A stretch of 64,000 bases of DNA. It comes from Bacillota bacterium. GTDB lineage: Bacteria; Bacillota; Clostridia; Lachnospirales; CAG-274. Numbering within the stretch: position 1 is the stretch's first letter; each line of letters begins with the position of its first letter. Positions 44,674 through 53,839 of the stretch are shown piece by piece. Under the pieces are notes generated by a model. The model was given only the letters and a program-made list of their open reading frames with translations, was not told where the DNA came from and did not search any database. A program made the position numbers and the translations under genes. The DNA lies in contig JAFYGI010000047.1 in NCBI GenBank assembly GCA_017543265.1, positions 1 to 64,000 on the forward strand, in the 5' to 3' direction.

Positions 44674-46728
44674 ATGCTTTTGACCGACGATATAGGCAAT
44701 ATCAAAAACATCGGCACGGAGCGCCGCAGCCGCCTTAACAAAATGGGCGTGTATACGGTGCTGGATATGCTTGAATATTTCCCGCGTGATTACGAGGACA
44801 GAAGTGTTGTAACGCCCGTGGCGGAGATAACGCCGGGCAGTACCTTCGGTTTTGTTGCAAAGCTTGACGACAAGCCGACGCTTTCCGTAAGGGGGCGGCT
44901 TAAACTGGTCAGGGCAAGGGTCAGCGACGGCACGGGACAGATAGATGTGATATGGTATAATCAGCCGTATTTAAAAAACAGCCTGCAAACGGGCAAAAAT
45001 TACTGGTTTTTCGGGAAAGCGGCCGAGAAATTCGGCGTTTTGCAGGTGGAGTCGCCCGAATGGGAACCATACTCCGCCGATAAGGTAAGCCTGTCAAACG
45101 GCAGGATAATACCCGTTTACCCGCTTACACAGGGGCTGACGCAAAAGGTGCTGCGCGGTGTTATAAAGCAGACGCTTGACGATACCACGCAGGAGATAAC
45201 CGACCACCTGCCCGCGGACATTATAAAAAAATACGGTTTTATCGGCAGAAGAGAAGCGGTAAAGAGCATACATTTTCCCGAAAGCGACGAAATGTTTTTC
45301 AAGGCAAGGCAAAGACTTGTTTTTGATGAGCTTTTTCTTTTGCAGATGCGGCTTTTGCAGCTGAAGGGAAATATCAAGAAAAAACATAACGCATTTGAGA
45401 TAAAAAATACCGATATTTCTCCGGTACTCGATGTACTGGGGTTTGAGCTTACGGCCGCGCAGAAAAAGGTGTTGGACGAGATACGCGCCGACATTGAAAG
45501 CGGCTTTGTGATGAACCGCCTTATACAGGGCGATGTCGGCAGCGGCAAAACGGCCGTTGCGCTGGCAGCGGCATATATGCTTATTTCAAACGGCTATCAG
45601 GTGGCGCTGATGGCACCGACGGACGTGCTGGCAAGTCAGCATTACGAGAGTATAAGCAGGCTGTTTGCAAAGCTTGGCATAAGGACGGAGCTGCTTAAAA
45701 GCGGCATGAAAAAAAGTGAAAAGGACAGTGCCTGCGAAAATATCAGACTGGGGCTGTCAAAAATGATAATAGGCACTCACGCGCTTATACAGGACAGGGT
45801 GGAGTACCGAAGCCTTGCGCTGGTAATAACCGACGAGCAGCACCGCTTCGGGGTGGAGCAGCGCAGGCAGCTTGAAGCAAAGGGCGAGACGCCGCACGTT
45901 CTTGTAATGACGGCAACGCCGATACCGCGCACGCTCGGGCTGATACTTTACGGCGACCTTGATATAAGCACCATAGACCATCTGCCGCCCGGCAGACAAA
46001 AAATAGACACCTACGCGGTAAATACGCAGTATCACGAGCGTTTGTATGCGTTTATAAAAAAGCTTGCCGCTCAGGGCAGGCAATGCTACATGATATGCCC
46101 GATGATAGAGGAAAACGAGAAAAACGACATGAGGGCGGCGGTGGAGTATACCGACGAGCTGAAAAGCGTTTTCCCCGAGCTGGAGGTGGCCTGTCTTCAC
46201 GGCAAAATGAAGGCGGCGGAGAAACAGGCCGTTATGGACGGCTTTTACAGCGGCAAAACGGACGTGCTTGTGGCGACCACCGTTATAGAGGTGGGTGTGA
46301 ATGTGCCCAACGCAACGATAATGGTGGTGGAAAATGCGGAGCGTTTCGGGCTTTCCGCCCTGCATCAGCTTCGCGGACGTGTGGGCAGAGGCAGCGAAAA
46401 AAGCTACTGCATACTTGTAAGCGACAGCAAAAACAAGCTTTCCAAGGAACGCCTGCAAATAATGTGCAGCACCGACAACGGCTTTGAAATAAGCGAAAAG
46501 GACCTTCAGCTGCGCGGTCCGGGTGATTTTTTCGGCACCAGACAGCACGGTCTGCCCGAAATGAAGATCGCAAACCTCTACAAGGATATACCTGTGCTTA
46601 AACAGGTGCAGGAGGCGGCGACACAGCTTTATTTAAAAGATCCGATGCTGATTTTGCCCGAAAATCGTATGCTTAAACAAAAAATATTGGATATTTTCGA
46701 TAAAAATGAAAAAAATTTGGGTTTATAG
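44674..46728 (+). CDS. recG: ATP-dependent DNA helicase RecG
   Basis: This 684-residue helicase reverses stalled forks and branch-migrates Holliday junctions. The N-terminal wedge/OB domain is recognisable (PRDYEDRS, GTGQIDVIWYNQPYL). Helicase motifs are LIQGDVGSGKTAVA (Walker A), TDEQHRFG (the DEQH box), TATPIPRT, TTVIEVGVNVPNAT and QLRGRVGRG. The length is normal. It sits after fakA and before rsmD and coaD. Confidence 0.97.
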   Translation: MLLTDDIGNIKNIGTERRSRLNKMGVYTVLDMLEYFPRDYEDRSVVTPVAEITPGSTFGFVAKLDDKPTLSVRGRLKLVRARVSDGTGQIDVIWYNQPYLKNSLQTGKNYWFFGKAAEKFGVLQVESPEWEPYSADKVSLSNGRIIPVYPLTQGLTQKVLRGVIKQTLDDTTQEITDHLPADIIKKYGFIGRREAVKSIHFPESDEMFFKARQRLVFDELFLLQMRLLQLKGNIKKKHNAFEIKNTDISPVLDVLGFELTAAQKKVLDEIRADIESGFVMNRLIQGDVGSGKTAVALAAAYMLISNGYQVALMAPTDVLASQHYESISRLFAKLGIRTELLKSGMKKSEKDSACENIRLGLSKMIIGTHALIQDRVEYRSLALVITDEQHRFGVEQRRQLEAKGETPHVLVMTATPIPRTLGLILYGDLDISTIDHLPPGRQKIDTYAVNTQYHERLYAFIKKLAAQGRQCYMICPMIEENEKNDMRAAVEYTDELKSVFPELEVACLHGKMKAAEKQAVMDGFYSGKTDVLVATTVIEVGVNVPNATIMVVENAERFGLSALHQLRGRVGRGSEKSYCILVSDSKNKLSKERLQIMCSTDNGFEISEKDLQLRGPGDFFGTRQHGLPEMKIANLYKDIPVLKQVQEAATQLYLKDPMLILPENRMLKQKILDIFDKNEKNLGL

Positions 46729-46739
46729 TAAATTTGGTG

Positions 46740-46768
46740 TTTACTTATTGCCCTTTTTTATGTATAAT
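46740..46768 (+). promoter_or_regulatory. Predicted promoter for rsmD-coaD
   Basis: TTTACT at 46740 and TATAAT at 46763 are separated by 17 bases, about 70 bases before the rsmD start. Confidence 0.5.
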
Positions 46769-46836
46769 GTAAGTTAAGGGAATTGTGAAGAATTGTATTT
46801 CTTTGCAATTTGTCAAGAAAGAAGGGTAGGTCTGTT

Positions 46837-47388
46837 ATGCGTGTTATTTCCGGTACAGCGCGCGGGCTAAAGCTTAAAGCGCCCGAAGGGATGAATACGC
46901 GGCCTACGACAGACCGCATAAAAGAATCGCTTTTTAATATCATTGCGCCCGATCTTTATGATATATGTTTTGCCGACTTGTTTGCGGGCAGCGGTGCCAT
47001 CGGCATCGAGGCTTTGTCACGGGGGGCGCGCAAGGCGTATTTTTCCGATACAAGCAGGGAAAGCATCGGGGTCATAAATGACAACCTTTCACGCGCAAGG
47101 CTCGGTGACAGGGCAGCGGTAATGTGCTGCGACTGTATAAGGGCGCTTGAACGGATAAGGGCAAACGGCGAGAAAATAGATATTGCGTTTCTTGACCCGC
47201 CTTATAACAAGGGGCTGGCGGTCACGGTGCTTGAAAGTATCGTAAGGCTGGATCTGCTGGCCGATGACGGCTACATCATAGTCGAGCAGGCGGCGCAGGA
47301 GGCTGCGATAAATGTCGCAGGGCTTAAAACGACAAGGGTCAAGGATTATAAAACGACCAAAATGACCTACTTATGTAAGGAGATATAA
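46837..47388 (+). CDS. rsmD: 16S rRNA (guanine-966-N2)-methyltransferase RsmD
   Basis: This 183-residue SAM-dependent methyltransferase modifies G966 of 16S r[15 protein letters not shown] opens the protein, [12 protein letters not shown] follows, the SAM-binding glycine motif is [17 protein letters not shown] and the catalytic motif is DPPYNKG. The start ATG 46837 follows AAGGGTAGG, and the family begins RVISG, so nine upstream codons are excluded. coaD begins one base after the stop, the standard rsmD-coaD pair. Confidence 0.95.
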   Translation: MRVISGTARGLKLKAPEGMNTRPTTDRIKESLFNIIAPDLYDICFADLFAGSGAIGIEALSRGARKAYFSDTSRESIGVINDNLSRARLGDRAAVMCCDCIRALERIRANGEKIDIAFLDPPYNKGLAVTVLESIVRLDLLADDGYIIVEQAAQEAAINVAGLKTTRVKDYKTTKMTYLCKEI

Positions 47389-47389
47389 A

Positions 47390-47878
47390 ATGAATATTGC
47401 AGTTTACCCGGGCAGCTTTGACCCGACGACAAACGGCCACCTTGATGTTATCGAGCGCGCCGCAAAGATCGTGGACAAGCTGATAGTCGGCGTACTGATA
47501 AACCCAAACAAAAAAGGGCTTTTTACCGTGGAGGAAAGGGTGGAGCAGCTTAAAAGCCTGACCCAATCCCTTCCTAATGTGGAGGTAAGGTCTTTTTCGG
47601 GGCTTTTGGTGGATTTTGCCAGAAGTGTCGATGCCCGCATAGTTATAAGGGGATTAAGGGCTGTTACGGACTTTGAATACGAGTTTCAGATGGCGCTTAC
47701 CAACCGCAGCCTTGCAGGCGAGATAGAGACGTTGTTTATACCGACAAGCGCACATTATATGTATGTGAGCAGCAGCATGGTAAAAGAGGTGGCATCCTTT
47801 GGCAAAAGTGTCGAGGGCATGGTGCCGGAGTCCATACAAAAACAGATGGACGAAAAATACAAAAATATTGCAAAATAA
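47390..47878 (+). CDS. coaD: Phosphopantetheine adenylyltransferase
   Basis: This 162-residue nucleotidyltransferase makes dephospho-CoA from 4'-phosphopantetheine and ATP. The HIGH-like motif is in [16 protein letters not shown], and the second signature is the ISSSMVKEV-like stretch [12 protein letters not shown], with [20 protein letters not shown] between them. The length is typical and all key residues are visible. AAGGAG lies before ATG 47390. Confidence 0.97.
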   Translation: MNIAVYPGSFDPTTNGHLDVIERAAKIVDKLIVGVLINPNKKGLFTVEERVEQLKSLTQSLPNVEVRSFSGLLVDFARSVDARIVIRGLRAVTDFEYEFQMALTNRSLAGEIETLFIPTSAHYMYVSSSMVKEVASFGKSVEGMVPESIQKQMDEKYKNIAK

Positions 47879-47957
47879 TTCCGCTATGCGGTGATTTATA
47901 AAGCAAATTCAGATCAAAACCGCTTTTGCGGCGGGGAAAATCGGGGAGGAAATAAAA

Positions 47958-48479
47958 ATGATCTACAGCTTATTGGACGAACTTGACGATATTCTTGAAG
48001 AGAGTAAGGCGGTGCCTTTTTCAAACAAGGTCTCTGTATCCAAGGAACAGATATCTGACCTTCTTGAAGAAATACGCCTTAACTTGCCCAGCGTTATCAA
48101 GCAGTCACAGCGTATTGCCGATAATGTTGAAAAAATAGTGGGCGAGGCAAAGCAAAAGGGCGAGGATATCATCAAAGAGGCTGAGGAGACAGCGGAGAGA
48201 ATGGCATCCGAGCACGAGATAACAAAGCGTGCCAAGGAGCAGGCAGAGACTATACTTGAGGATGCAAAGGCAACCGCAAGAGAACTCAGGATAGGCGCTA
48301 TTGAATATGCTGACGGTATACTTGCCGATGCGGAGCAGACACTGCGTGACAGCCTGGAGGTATATGTAAAGCAGGCAGGCGGCGTGGAGGATTTCCTTGC
48401 AAGAGAATGTGACATCCTTTACGAAAACAGAAAGGAATTAAGAAACACCAATAAGGGTGACGTTTCCGAGGACGAATAA
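47958..48479 (+). CDS. Coiled-coil protein conserved after coaD
   Basis: This 173-residue protein begins with a short motif (YSLLDELDDILEESKAVPF) and is then mainly one coiled coil rich in Glu, Ala and Lys (EKIVGEAKQKGEDIIKEAEETAERMASE). Such proteins are often mislabelled as ATPase or V-type subunits; they look like DivIVA-like cytoplasmic scaffolds, and the position after coaD is widely conserved in Clostridia. No enzymatic motif is seen. The GGGGAGG site before ATG 47958 is strong. Confidence 0.75.
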   Translation: MIYSLLDELDDILEESKAVPFSNKVSVSKEQISDLLEEIRLNLPSVIKQSQRIADNVEKIVGEAKQKGEDIIKEAEETAERMASEHEITKRAKEQAETILEDAKATARELRIGAIEYADGILADAEQTLRDSLEVYVKQAGGVEDFLARECDILYENRKELRNTNKGDVSEDE

Positions 48480-48494
48480 GTGATAAATAATACA

Positions 48495-48525
48495 GGGGAC
48501 GGCACAAAAGCGTGCCGCCCCTTTT
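48495..48525 (+). terminator. Terminator after the coiled-coil gene
   Basis: GGGGACGGCAC pairs with GTGCCGCCCC with one bulged A; four Ts follow. Confidence 0.75.
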
Positions 48526-48540
48526 GCTTTTCAACAAAAA

Positions 48541-48570
48541 AACAGCGGATATGCACATCCGCTGTTTTTG
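48541..48570. terminator. Bidirectional terminator between the coiled-coil gene and prs
   Basis: A perfect 10-base-pair stem (AACAGCGGAT with ATCCGCTGTT) with a six-base loop has A tracts on one side and Ts on the other, so it can end both convergent transcripts. Confidence 0.85.
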
Positions 48571-48573
48571 TTA

Positions 48574-48816
48574 TTATAATTTTTTGTATTCTTTATTGTT
48601 CTTGTCAAGGAAGGAGTATATCCTCTGAACGGGGTCAAGAAGATCGCTCATGGTCTTATCCTTGTAAAGTGTGTTGATTATAAGTGCGATATATTTTGAC
48701 ATATCGGCTGTAACGTACCAATCCCTGTCTTTAAGTGCGGGGTTGTTATATACAAGGTTTGTGGAGAATATCTTCTCAAAATAGCCTTCCTCGTATGCCT
48801 TGTCAAATTTTTCAAG
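48574..48816 (-). pseudogene. prs: C-terminal part of the phosphoribosyl-pyrophosphate synthetase, beyond an in-frame TGA
   Basis: In the same frame as the upstream part and with no frameshift, 80 further sense codons follow the TGA at 48817-48819 and end at a TAA (48574-48576). The sequence (LEKFDKAYEEGYF, DWYVTADMSKYIALIIN, LLDPVQRIYSFLDKN) is normal for the C-terminus of this Prs type. In relatives as I recall them, a glycine stands at the TGA position, so GGA to TGA is a one-base change. The rest of the frame is intact, so the lesion is recent, read through, or a sequence error. Confidence 0.85.
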
Positions 48817-49716
48817 TCAGTCAACAAACAGCGCAAAGGTAACAAACACAAATATACGTCTTGCGCCGCGCTCCTTAAGCTTCTTTGCAACGTCTATTAT
48901 ACTTTCGCCCGAAGCTATCATGTCGTCTACTACCACACAGTCCATGCCCTCTACGCTGTCGCCGAGGAAATCATGGCTGATGATGGGGTTGTGACCGTTG
49001 ATAACAACGGAATAATCGCGCCTTTTGTAGAACATACCCATTTCAAGGCCAAGGATGGACGAATAGTAGATGCTCCTGCCCATACCGCCCTCGTCGGGGG
49101 ATATCATCATAAGCTTGTGCTTGTCAAACTCGATATCGGGTACATTACGCACGATAGCCTTTATAAACTGGTAGTAGGGCTGAGCGTTTTCAAAGCCCGA
49201 AAGGGGTATCGCGTTTTGTACGCGCGGGTCGTGTGCATCAAAGGTGATTATATTGTCAACACCCATGTTTGTAAGCTCCTGCAATGCAAGTGCGCAGTCA
49301 AGCGACTCTCTTGCGTTGCGCTTGTGCTGACGGCCCTCGTAAAGCATGGGCATGATAACGGTCACACGCTTTGCCTTGCCGCCGATAGCAGCAACCACAC
49401 GCTTAAGGTCGGCATAGTGGTCATCGGGGCTCATCGGCATCTCCATACCGTACATTTTGTATGTCTTGCCGTAGTTGAACACATCACAGATTATGTAGAT
49501 GTCAAAACCGCGCACCGACTCGTAAATGACGGATTTTGCCTCGCCCGAGCTGAAACGGGGACACGCATAGTTTATTTTAAATGTGTCGATATCCTCGTCA
49601 AATTCCTCTTTAAACCATTGCTTGAGATATTCGTCTATGCGGTTGGTCTTGTCCTCGCAGCCGCGCATACCTATCAATCCAAGCTTTCCCACAGGGTGTT
49701 TACGAATACTGTTCAT
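48817..49716 (-). CDS. prs: Ribose-phosphate pyrophosphokinase, cut short by TGA at codon 300
   Basis: This is the PRPP synthetase that transfers pyrophosphate from ATP to ribose-5-phosphate. Family motifs present are the flexible FDAHDPRVQNA region and the PRPP loop VVVDDMIASGESIIDVAKKL. It belongs to the longer branch (about 380 residues) seen in Clostridia beside the classic 315-residue enzyme. The frame stops after 299 residues (RRIFVFVTFALFVD) with TGA, while the normal end lies directly beyond. Start ATG 49716 follows AAAGGAG. A 12-codon longer start has no site. A second prs elsewhere would be expected if this copy is dead. Confidence 0.85.
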   Translation of the reverse strand: MNSIRKHPVGKLGLIGMRGCEDKTNRIDEYLKQWFKEEFDEDIDTFKINYACPRFSSGEAKSVIYESVRGFDIYIICDVFNYGKTYKMYGMEMPMSPDDHYADLKRVVAAIGGKAKRVTVIMPMLYEGRQHKRNARESLDCALALQELTNMGVDNIITFDAHDPRVQNAIPLSGFENAQPYYQFIKAIVRNVPDIEFDKHKLMMISPDEGGMGRSIYYSSILGLEMGMFYKRRDYSVVINGHNPIISHDFLGDSVEGMDCVVVDDMIASGESIIDVAKKLKERGARRIFVFVTFALFVD

Positions 49717-49835
49717 TATAGTTCTCCTTTTTGAGGTTTGATTTTTGGTCATCTGCCAAAACCGCTGTTTTGCCCTATATACTCTTGTCCGACACCGATC
49801 TTGCAGATCCCCTTATGAAAAACTTCCCTATATAC

Positions 49836-49863
49836 AGTATACCATTATCACGGAATTTTTCAA
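49836..49863 (-). promoter_or_regulatory. SigA promoter for prs
   Basis: On the minus strand, TTGAAA (plus 49858-49863) and TATACT (plus 49836-49841) are 16 bases apart, 120 bases before the prs start. Confidence 0.6.
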
Positions 49864-49956
49864 TTTGGGATTTTCAATAAAAATTTTGTCGGAAACAGGG
49901 GTTTTATTGTTAAAAAAATAAAACCTTGTTTTTTAATAAAATTTTAATAAATTTTA

Positions 49957-49985
49957 TTGACAAAATTTGTGTTTTTAGTTATAAT
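49957..49985 (+). promoter_or_regulatory. Strong SigA promoter for the four-helix membrane protein
   Basis: TTGACA (49957) and TATAAT (49980) have the ideal 17-base spacing, about 80 bases before the start. Confidence 0.85.
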
Positions 49986-50067
49986 TATGGTGTGAGATTG
50001 TAGTGGTTTTTGGGTTATATTTTTAAACCATTACGGAATAATATGTAGTTATAAGGAGGAAACTATA

Positions 50068-50595
50068 ATGGATTTCAGAAAAACTATCAAAGTTATTGCT
50101 ATCCTGGCAATAATCGGCGGCGTGCTTAACATCATTGTAGGCGGCCTTGCACTTATCGGCGGCGGCGCTGCAACAGCAGTAAGCCAGAACGAAGAGATCA
50201 TGGCAGAGCTCAACAATGATGCCGAATTTGCTGATGCAATGAGCCAGTTCAGTAACGCAGCAGGCACAGAGGTAGACGCTCAGGCCGCAACAGCAGGTGT
50301 TGGCGTTATTGTTATCGTTGCAGGTATTATTTCACTTGTTCTCGGTATTATCCAGATAATACAGGGCAAGTCGGGTCTTAATGCCGCAAAGGGTCTCGGT
50401 GCCGAAAAGGCGTTCAAGTGGGGCATTGTTGTACTGGTTATCGGCGTTATCAATGCAATCGTTGGTATGTCAGGCGGCAAAGGCAGCATTGTCGGTTATA
50501 TCGTTAACCTTGCCATTACAGCACTTTTCATTTACTGCGCAAAGTCCATCAGGGACGAAGAAGCAGGCGGTGCTTCAACAGACATTACAGAATAA
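50068..50595 (+). CDS. Small membrane protein, four predicted helices
   Basis: This 175-residue protein has four hydrophobic segments (about residues 8-32, 73-95, 112-132 and 140-155). Between the first two lies a soluble acidic loop (NEEIMAELNNDAEFADAMSQF). The second and later segments are rich in Gly, Val and Ile. I do not recognise a family. The strong promoter, AAGGAGG site and terminator indicate good expression as a single gene. Function unknown. Confidence 0.75.
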   Translation: MDFRKTIKVIAILAIIGGVLNIIVGGLALIGGGAATAVSQNEEIMAELNNDAEFADAMSQFSNAAGTEVDAQAATAGVGVIVIVAGIISLVLGIIQIIQGKSGLNAAKGLGAEKAFKWGIVVLVIGVINAIVGMSGGKGSIVGYIVNLAITALFIYCAKSIRDEEAGGASTDITE

Positions 50596-50609
50596 TAACG
50601 TCTGTCAAT

Positions 50610-50668
50610 GCGGATATATCTCTCGAAACGGTTTTCCCGTCAAAAAGAGGTATATCCGCTTTTTTTTT
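50610..50668 (+). terminator. Terminator after the four-helix membrane protein
   Basis: A long stem (GCGGATATATCTCT with AGAGGTATATCCGC, one G-T pair) is followed by nine Ts. Confidence 0.85.
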
Positions 50669-50836
50669 CGCCAAAGCGGTGTGAACGGATATATAAATAT
50701 ATTGCTTTTGCACCAAAAGTATGGTATTATTATAATATGTAAGTCAACCGCAAAGATAGATGCGGAGCAGTTGGCTTTTGGCTTTGCCAAAAGTTTTTAA
50801 TTCGGACTTTATTCTGCAAACGAAAGGAGGGGGCTC

Positions 50837-52198
50837 ATGGATCTGAAAAGCTTTGTGGATACCTTTGATTCCTGTGCCTGCATAGTCTCGGTAGAGCTTT
50901 GCGGTGACGGCACCCGCGGCGATATCCGCGTTGAAGAGGGCAACACACAATTTTATGATTCTTTGAAAAGAATAGGCAAGGACTTTCGGGCGGGCTGTCT
51001 TTATACGGATGTGCTTAGCAAGGATCTCAGCTTTGAGGATTTTTGTTACCGCTGTGCGGTCTTGAAGCGTCCCCTGCATTCCTATGTGGATTGGCGTGAG
51101 CTGGGCTTTTGGGTAAATACGTTTATGCTGCCCGTGGCATCGGACAAGGAAAATACCGCTTACTGCGTTTATGTCTACGAGGCATCACGCACGCCTGATT
51201 TTGACAAGCTTACCGATATTTCGATGGTCACCTCCGCTTATGTGTTAAAAACCATGATAAAGCTCAGCGACGGCAACAACTATCAGGAGTCGATGGACTC
51301 CATAATAAAGGATATACGCGCTTTGTGCAATGCAAACCGCTGCTGTATAACGCTTACGGATTTTACGGCGCAGACCTGCTCGGTGCTGTGCGAGGACCAT
51401 GCCCCCGGTGTTCCCGATCTGGATATACCACAGTTTTCGGGTGCGGCCTTTTATCCCGTTGTAAAAACATGGCCTGCTACCGTGGCGGGCAGCAACGGCG
51501 TGATAGCCAAGGACAGAAACGAGATAGAAAAAATACGCTACCGCAATCCCGTCTGGTTCGACTCCCTTACAAGCAAGGGCGTAAAAAGCGTTATTTTATT
51601 CCCGCTTAAAACCGACAAGGAAACGATAGGCTTTATCTGGGCAACAAATTTCGAGGTGGAGGATGCCGTGACAATAAAAGAGGTGCTGGAGCTTACAGCC
51701 TTTCTTATTGCACCCAAGATCGCAAACCACGAGCTTATGTGCCGTCTGCGGGAAATGAGTATGACGGATATACTGACGGGGCTGAAAAACCGAAACGCCA
51801 TGAACACCGTGCTTGACACTATGGATGCAAGCAAGCCGTATGGCGTTATTTATGCGGATATAAACGGTCTTAAAAGGACAAATGACAGTCTGGGTCATGC
51901 GGCGGGCGATAAGCTGCTGCGTGAGGCGGCAGCGGTGCTGCGCGAGGCTTTCCCCGATACGGATGTATTCCGCACGGGTGGGGACGAATTTGTGGTGATA
52001 CTGCGGGATATTTCAAAAGAGGATTTTTATGCCCGCTTAGAGAGTATAAAGGGCAAATCGCAGACACATCCGTCGGTGGATTTTGCGGCGGGCGGTTTTT
52101 ACGATGACGAGATACATAATCTCGGTGCCGCAATGCAAAAGGCAGATGAAAGGATGTATGCCGATAAGGCCGAATTCTATAAAAAATCAGGGATATAA
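50837..52198 (+). CDS. GGDEF diguanylate cyclase with GAF-like sensor
   Basis: This 453-residue protein has an N-terminal sensory region (residues about 1-130), a GAF-like middle domain (about 150-290) and a C-terminal GGDEF domain. The active site is FRTGGDEFVVIL with the canonical GGDEF, and DILTGLKNRNAMN and YADINGLKRTND mark the domain start. An RxxD-type inhibitory site is not obvious. It should make cyclic di-GMP from GTP. GAAAGGAGGGGG precedes the ATG at 50837. It is followed after 20 bases by an AraD homologue, which may be chance neighbours. Confidence 0.9.
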   Translation: MDLKSFVDTFDSCACIVSVELCGDGTRGDIRVEEGNTQFYDSLKRIGKDFRAGCLYTDVLSKDLSFEDFCYRCAVLKRPLHSYVDWRELGFWVNTFMLPVASDKENTAYCVYVYEASRTPDFDKLTDISMVTSAYVLKTMIKLSDGNNYQESMDSIIKDIRALCNANRCCITLTDFTAQTCSVLCEDHAPGVPDLDIPQFSGAAFYPVVKTWPATVAGSNGVIAKDRNEIEKIRYRNPVWFDSLTSKGVKSVILFPLKTDKETIGFIWATNFEVEDAVTIKEVLELTAFLIAPKIANHELMCRLREMSMTDILTGLKNRNAMNTVLDTMDASKPYGVIYADINGLKRTNDSLGHAAGDKLLREAAAVLREAFPDTDVFRTGGDEFVVILRDISKEDFYARLESIKGKSQTHPSVDFAAGGFYDDEIHNLGAAMQKADERMYADKAEFYKKSGI

Positions 52199-52218
52199 CA
52201 CAAAGGAGATGACACACC

Positions 52219-52914
52219 ATGCTCGATGAACTTAAAAAGGCGGTGTGCAATGCAAATCTTGAATTGGTAAGGCACAAGGTCGTTATATATACATGGGGCA
52301 ATGTAAGCGGTATAGACCGTGAAAAGGGTCTTGTTGTTATAAAACCATCCGGTGTTGACTATGCAAATATGGCTCCGGAGGATATGGTCACGGTGGAGCT
52401 TGATAGCGGCAAACCTGTGGAAGGGAAGTGGAAGCCGTCCTCGGATACGCAGACACATCTTGCTCTTTACCGTGCATTTCCGTCGTTGGGCGGCATTACG
52501 CATACGCATTCCGTAAATGCGGTCGCCTTTGCACAGGCGGGTCTTCCGATACCTGCGCTCGGCACTACCCATGCGGATTATTTTTACGGTGATATACCCT
52601 GTACACCGTCGCTTACCGAGGCGCAGACTGCCGATGATTATGAGCTGAATACAGGTCTCGCCATTGAAAAATGCTTTAAGGATATGGGCATAAACCCTGT
52701 TGCAATTCCCGCTGTGTTGGTGAAAAATCACGGCCCGTTCACTTTTGGCAAAACGCCGGATGAGTCCGTTTATCACGCTGTGGTGCTGGAAACCGTGGCG
52801 GAGATGGCTATGAAAACACTTGCGCTGTCGTCTGATGCGGCGCTGCCGCAGTACATATTGGACAAGCATTATCAAAGAAAGCACGGCCCCAACGCATATT
52901 ACGGCCAAAAATAA
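52219..52914 (+). CDS. araD: L-ribulose-5-phosphate 4-epimerase
   Basis: This 231-residue class II aldolase-like enzyme interconverts L-ribulose-5-phosphate and D-xylulose-5-phosphate. Visible motifs are TWGNVSGIDR, VIKPSGVDY, SSDTQTHLALYRAF and the zinc site HTHSVNAVAFAQ, with a third metal histidine in KNHGPFTFG. The size equals AraD/UlaF. No arabinose kinase or isomerase is adjacent, so its pathway context is missing; it may serve the sugar genes next to it. AAGGAGA precedes the start. Confidence 0.93.
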   Translation: MLDELKKAVCNANLELVRHKVVIYTWGNVSGIDREKGLVVIKPSGVDYANMAPEDMVTVELDSGKPVEGKWKPSSDTQTHLALYRAFPSLGGITHTHSVNAVAFAQAGLPIPALGTTHADYFYGDIPCTPSLTEAQTADDYELNTGLAIEKCFKDMGINPVAIPAVLVKNHGPFTFGKTPDESVYHAVVLETVAEMAMKTLALSSDAALPQYILDKHYQRKHGPNAYYGQK

Positions 52915-52932
52915 GCAAAGAGGGATGGGAGC

Positions 52933-53829
52933 ATGAAGGTACTGGTTTTGGGTGGTACCCGTTTTTTCGGCGTGGAAACGGTGCGGCGGCTGATAGCCGA
53001 CGGACACGAGGTCACGCTTGCAACACGCGGCCTTACGCCCGATACGTTTGGCAATGATGTTTTGCGCATAAAGTTCGATCACCTTGATAAAGAAAGTGTA
53101 TGCGCGGCGCTCGGCGGCAAATACTACGATGCGGTCGTCGATAAAATTGCATTTTCGTCAAATGATGTTAAAAGAATACTTGATGCGGTAGAGTGCAAAA
53201 AATATGTCCTTATGTCCACAAGCGGCGTTTATCCGCCCTGCGGTACGGATATAAAGGAAACCGCTTTTGATCCGCTGGCACATTCTCTGAAATGGGGCGA
53301 ACGTGACTGGAGCAGATACGGGCACCCGGGCATCTTTGACTATGACGAGGGTAAAAAACAGGCGGAGGCGGCACTTGCACAGGCCTATCCGCACATAAAC
53401 GGCATTATGCTGCGCTATTCGGTGGTAATAGGCGAAAACGACTATACAAAAAGACTGCTTTTTTATGTTGAGCACGTTTTATACGGTACATCTATGTACA
53501 TATCAAATCCCGATACAAAAATATGCTTCTATGACGAAAAGGGGGCAGGGGGACTGATAGCCGATGTGCTTAAAACGGATATAACGGGGCCTTTTAATGC
53601 CTGCTGTGACGGCTGCGTTTCTCTGTCGGAGATCACAGCCTATATAGAAAAAAAGACCGGAAAGCGTGCCGTACTTGATAAAGACGGCGATCCCGCACCG
53701 TATAACGGCTTTACGGGGGATTATACCCTATGTACGCAAAAGGCAAAGGATGCAGGATTGCATTTTGTCGATATAAACGACAGGCTGTGGGAGCTTTTGG
53801 ATAAATATATTTATTCGCTGAAAAAGTAA
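52933..53829 (+). CDS. NAD-dependent epimerase/dehydratase family protein
   Basis: This 298-residue SDR-type protein has the Rossmann NAD-binding motif VLVLGGTRFFGVETVRRL at the start. The catalytic area shows MSTSGVYPPCG with a serine-threonine pair and a DYDEGKKQAE stretch in the place of the Tyr-x-x-x-Lys motif (YDEGKKQ). This resembles the atypical SDR branch of sugar epimerases and mRNA-binding homologues, so the activity is uncertain. It lies between araD and a GT2 gene and probably acts on a sugar nucleotide. Confidence 0.85.
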   Translation: MKVLVLGGTRFFGVETVRRLIADGHEVTLATRGLTPDTFGNDVLRIKFDHLDKESVCAALGGKYYDAVVDKIAFSSNDVKRILDAVECKKYVLMSTSGVYPPCGTDIKETAFDPLAHSLKWGERDWSRYGHPGIFDYDEGKKQAEAALAQAYPHINGIMLRYSVVIGENDYTKRLLFYVEHVLYGTSMYISNPDTKICFYDEKGAGGLIADVLKTDITGPFNACCDGCVSLSEITAYIEKKTGKRAVLDKDGDPAPYNGFTGDYTLCTQKAKDAGLHFVDINDRLWELLDKYIYSLKK

Positions 53830-53839
53830 AGGAGCAAAA

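Noticed and set aside
48817-48819. TGA read as glycine or selenocysteine
   Set aside because: Many genes here end in TGA (topA, DUF402, hydF and others), a conserved glycine at that site does not suit selenocysteine, and no SECIS-like hairpin is evident after the codon.
52177-53082. Long minus-strand frame (301 codons) over araD and the epimerase gene
   Set aside because: Both plus-strand genes have family motifs and ribosome sites; the antisense frame has none.
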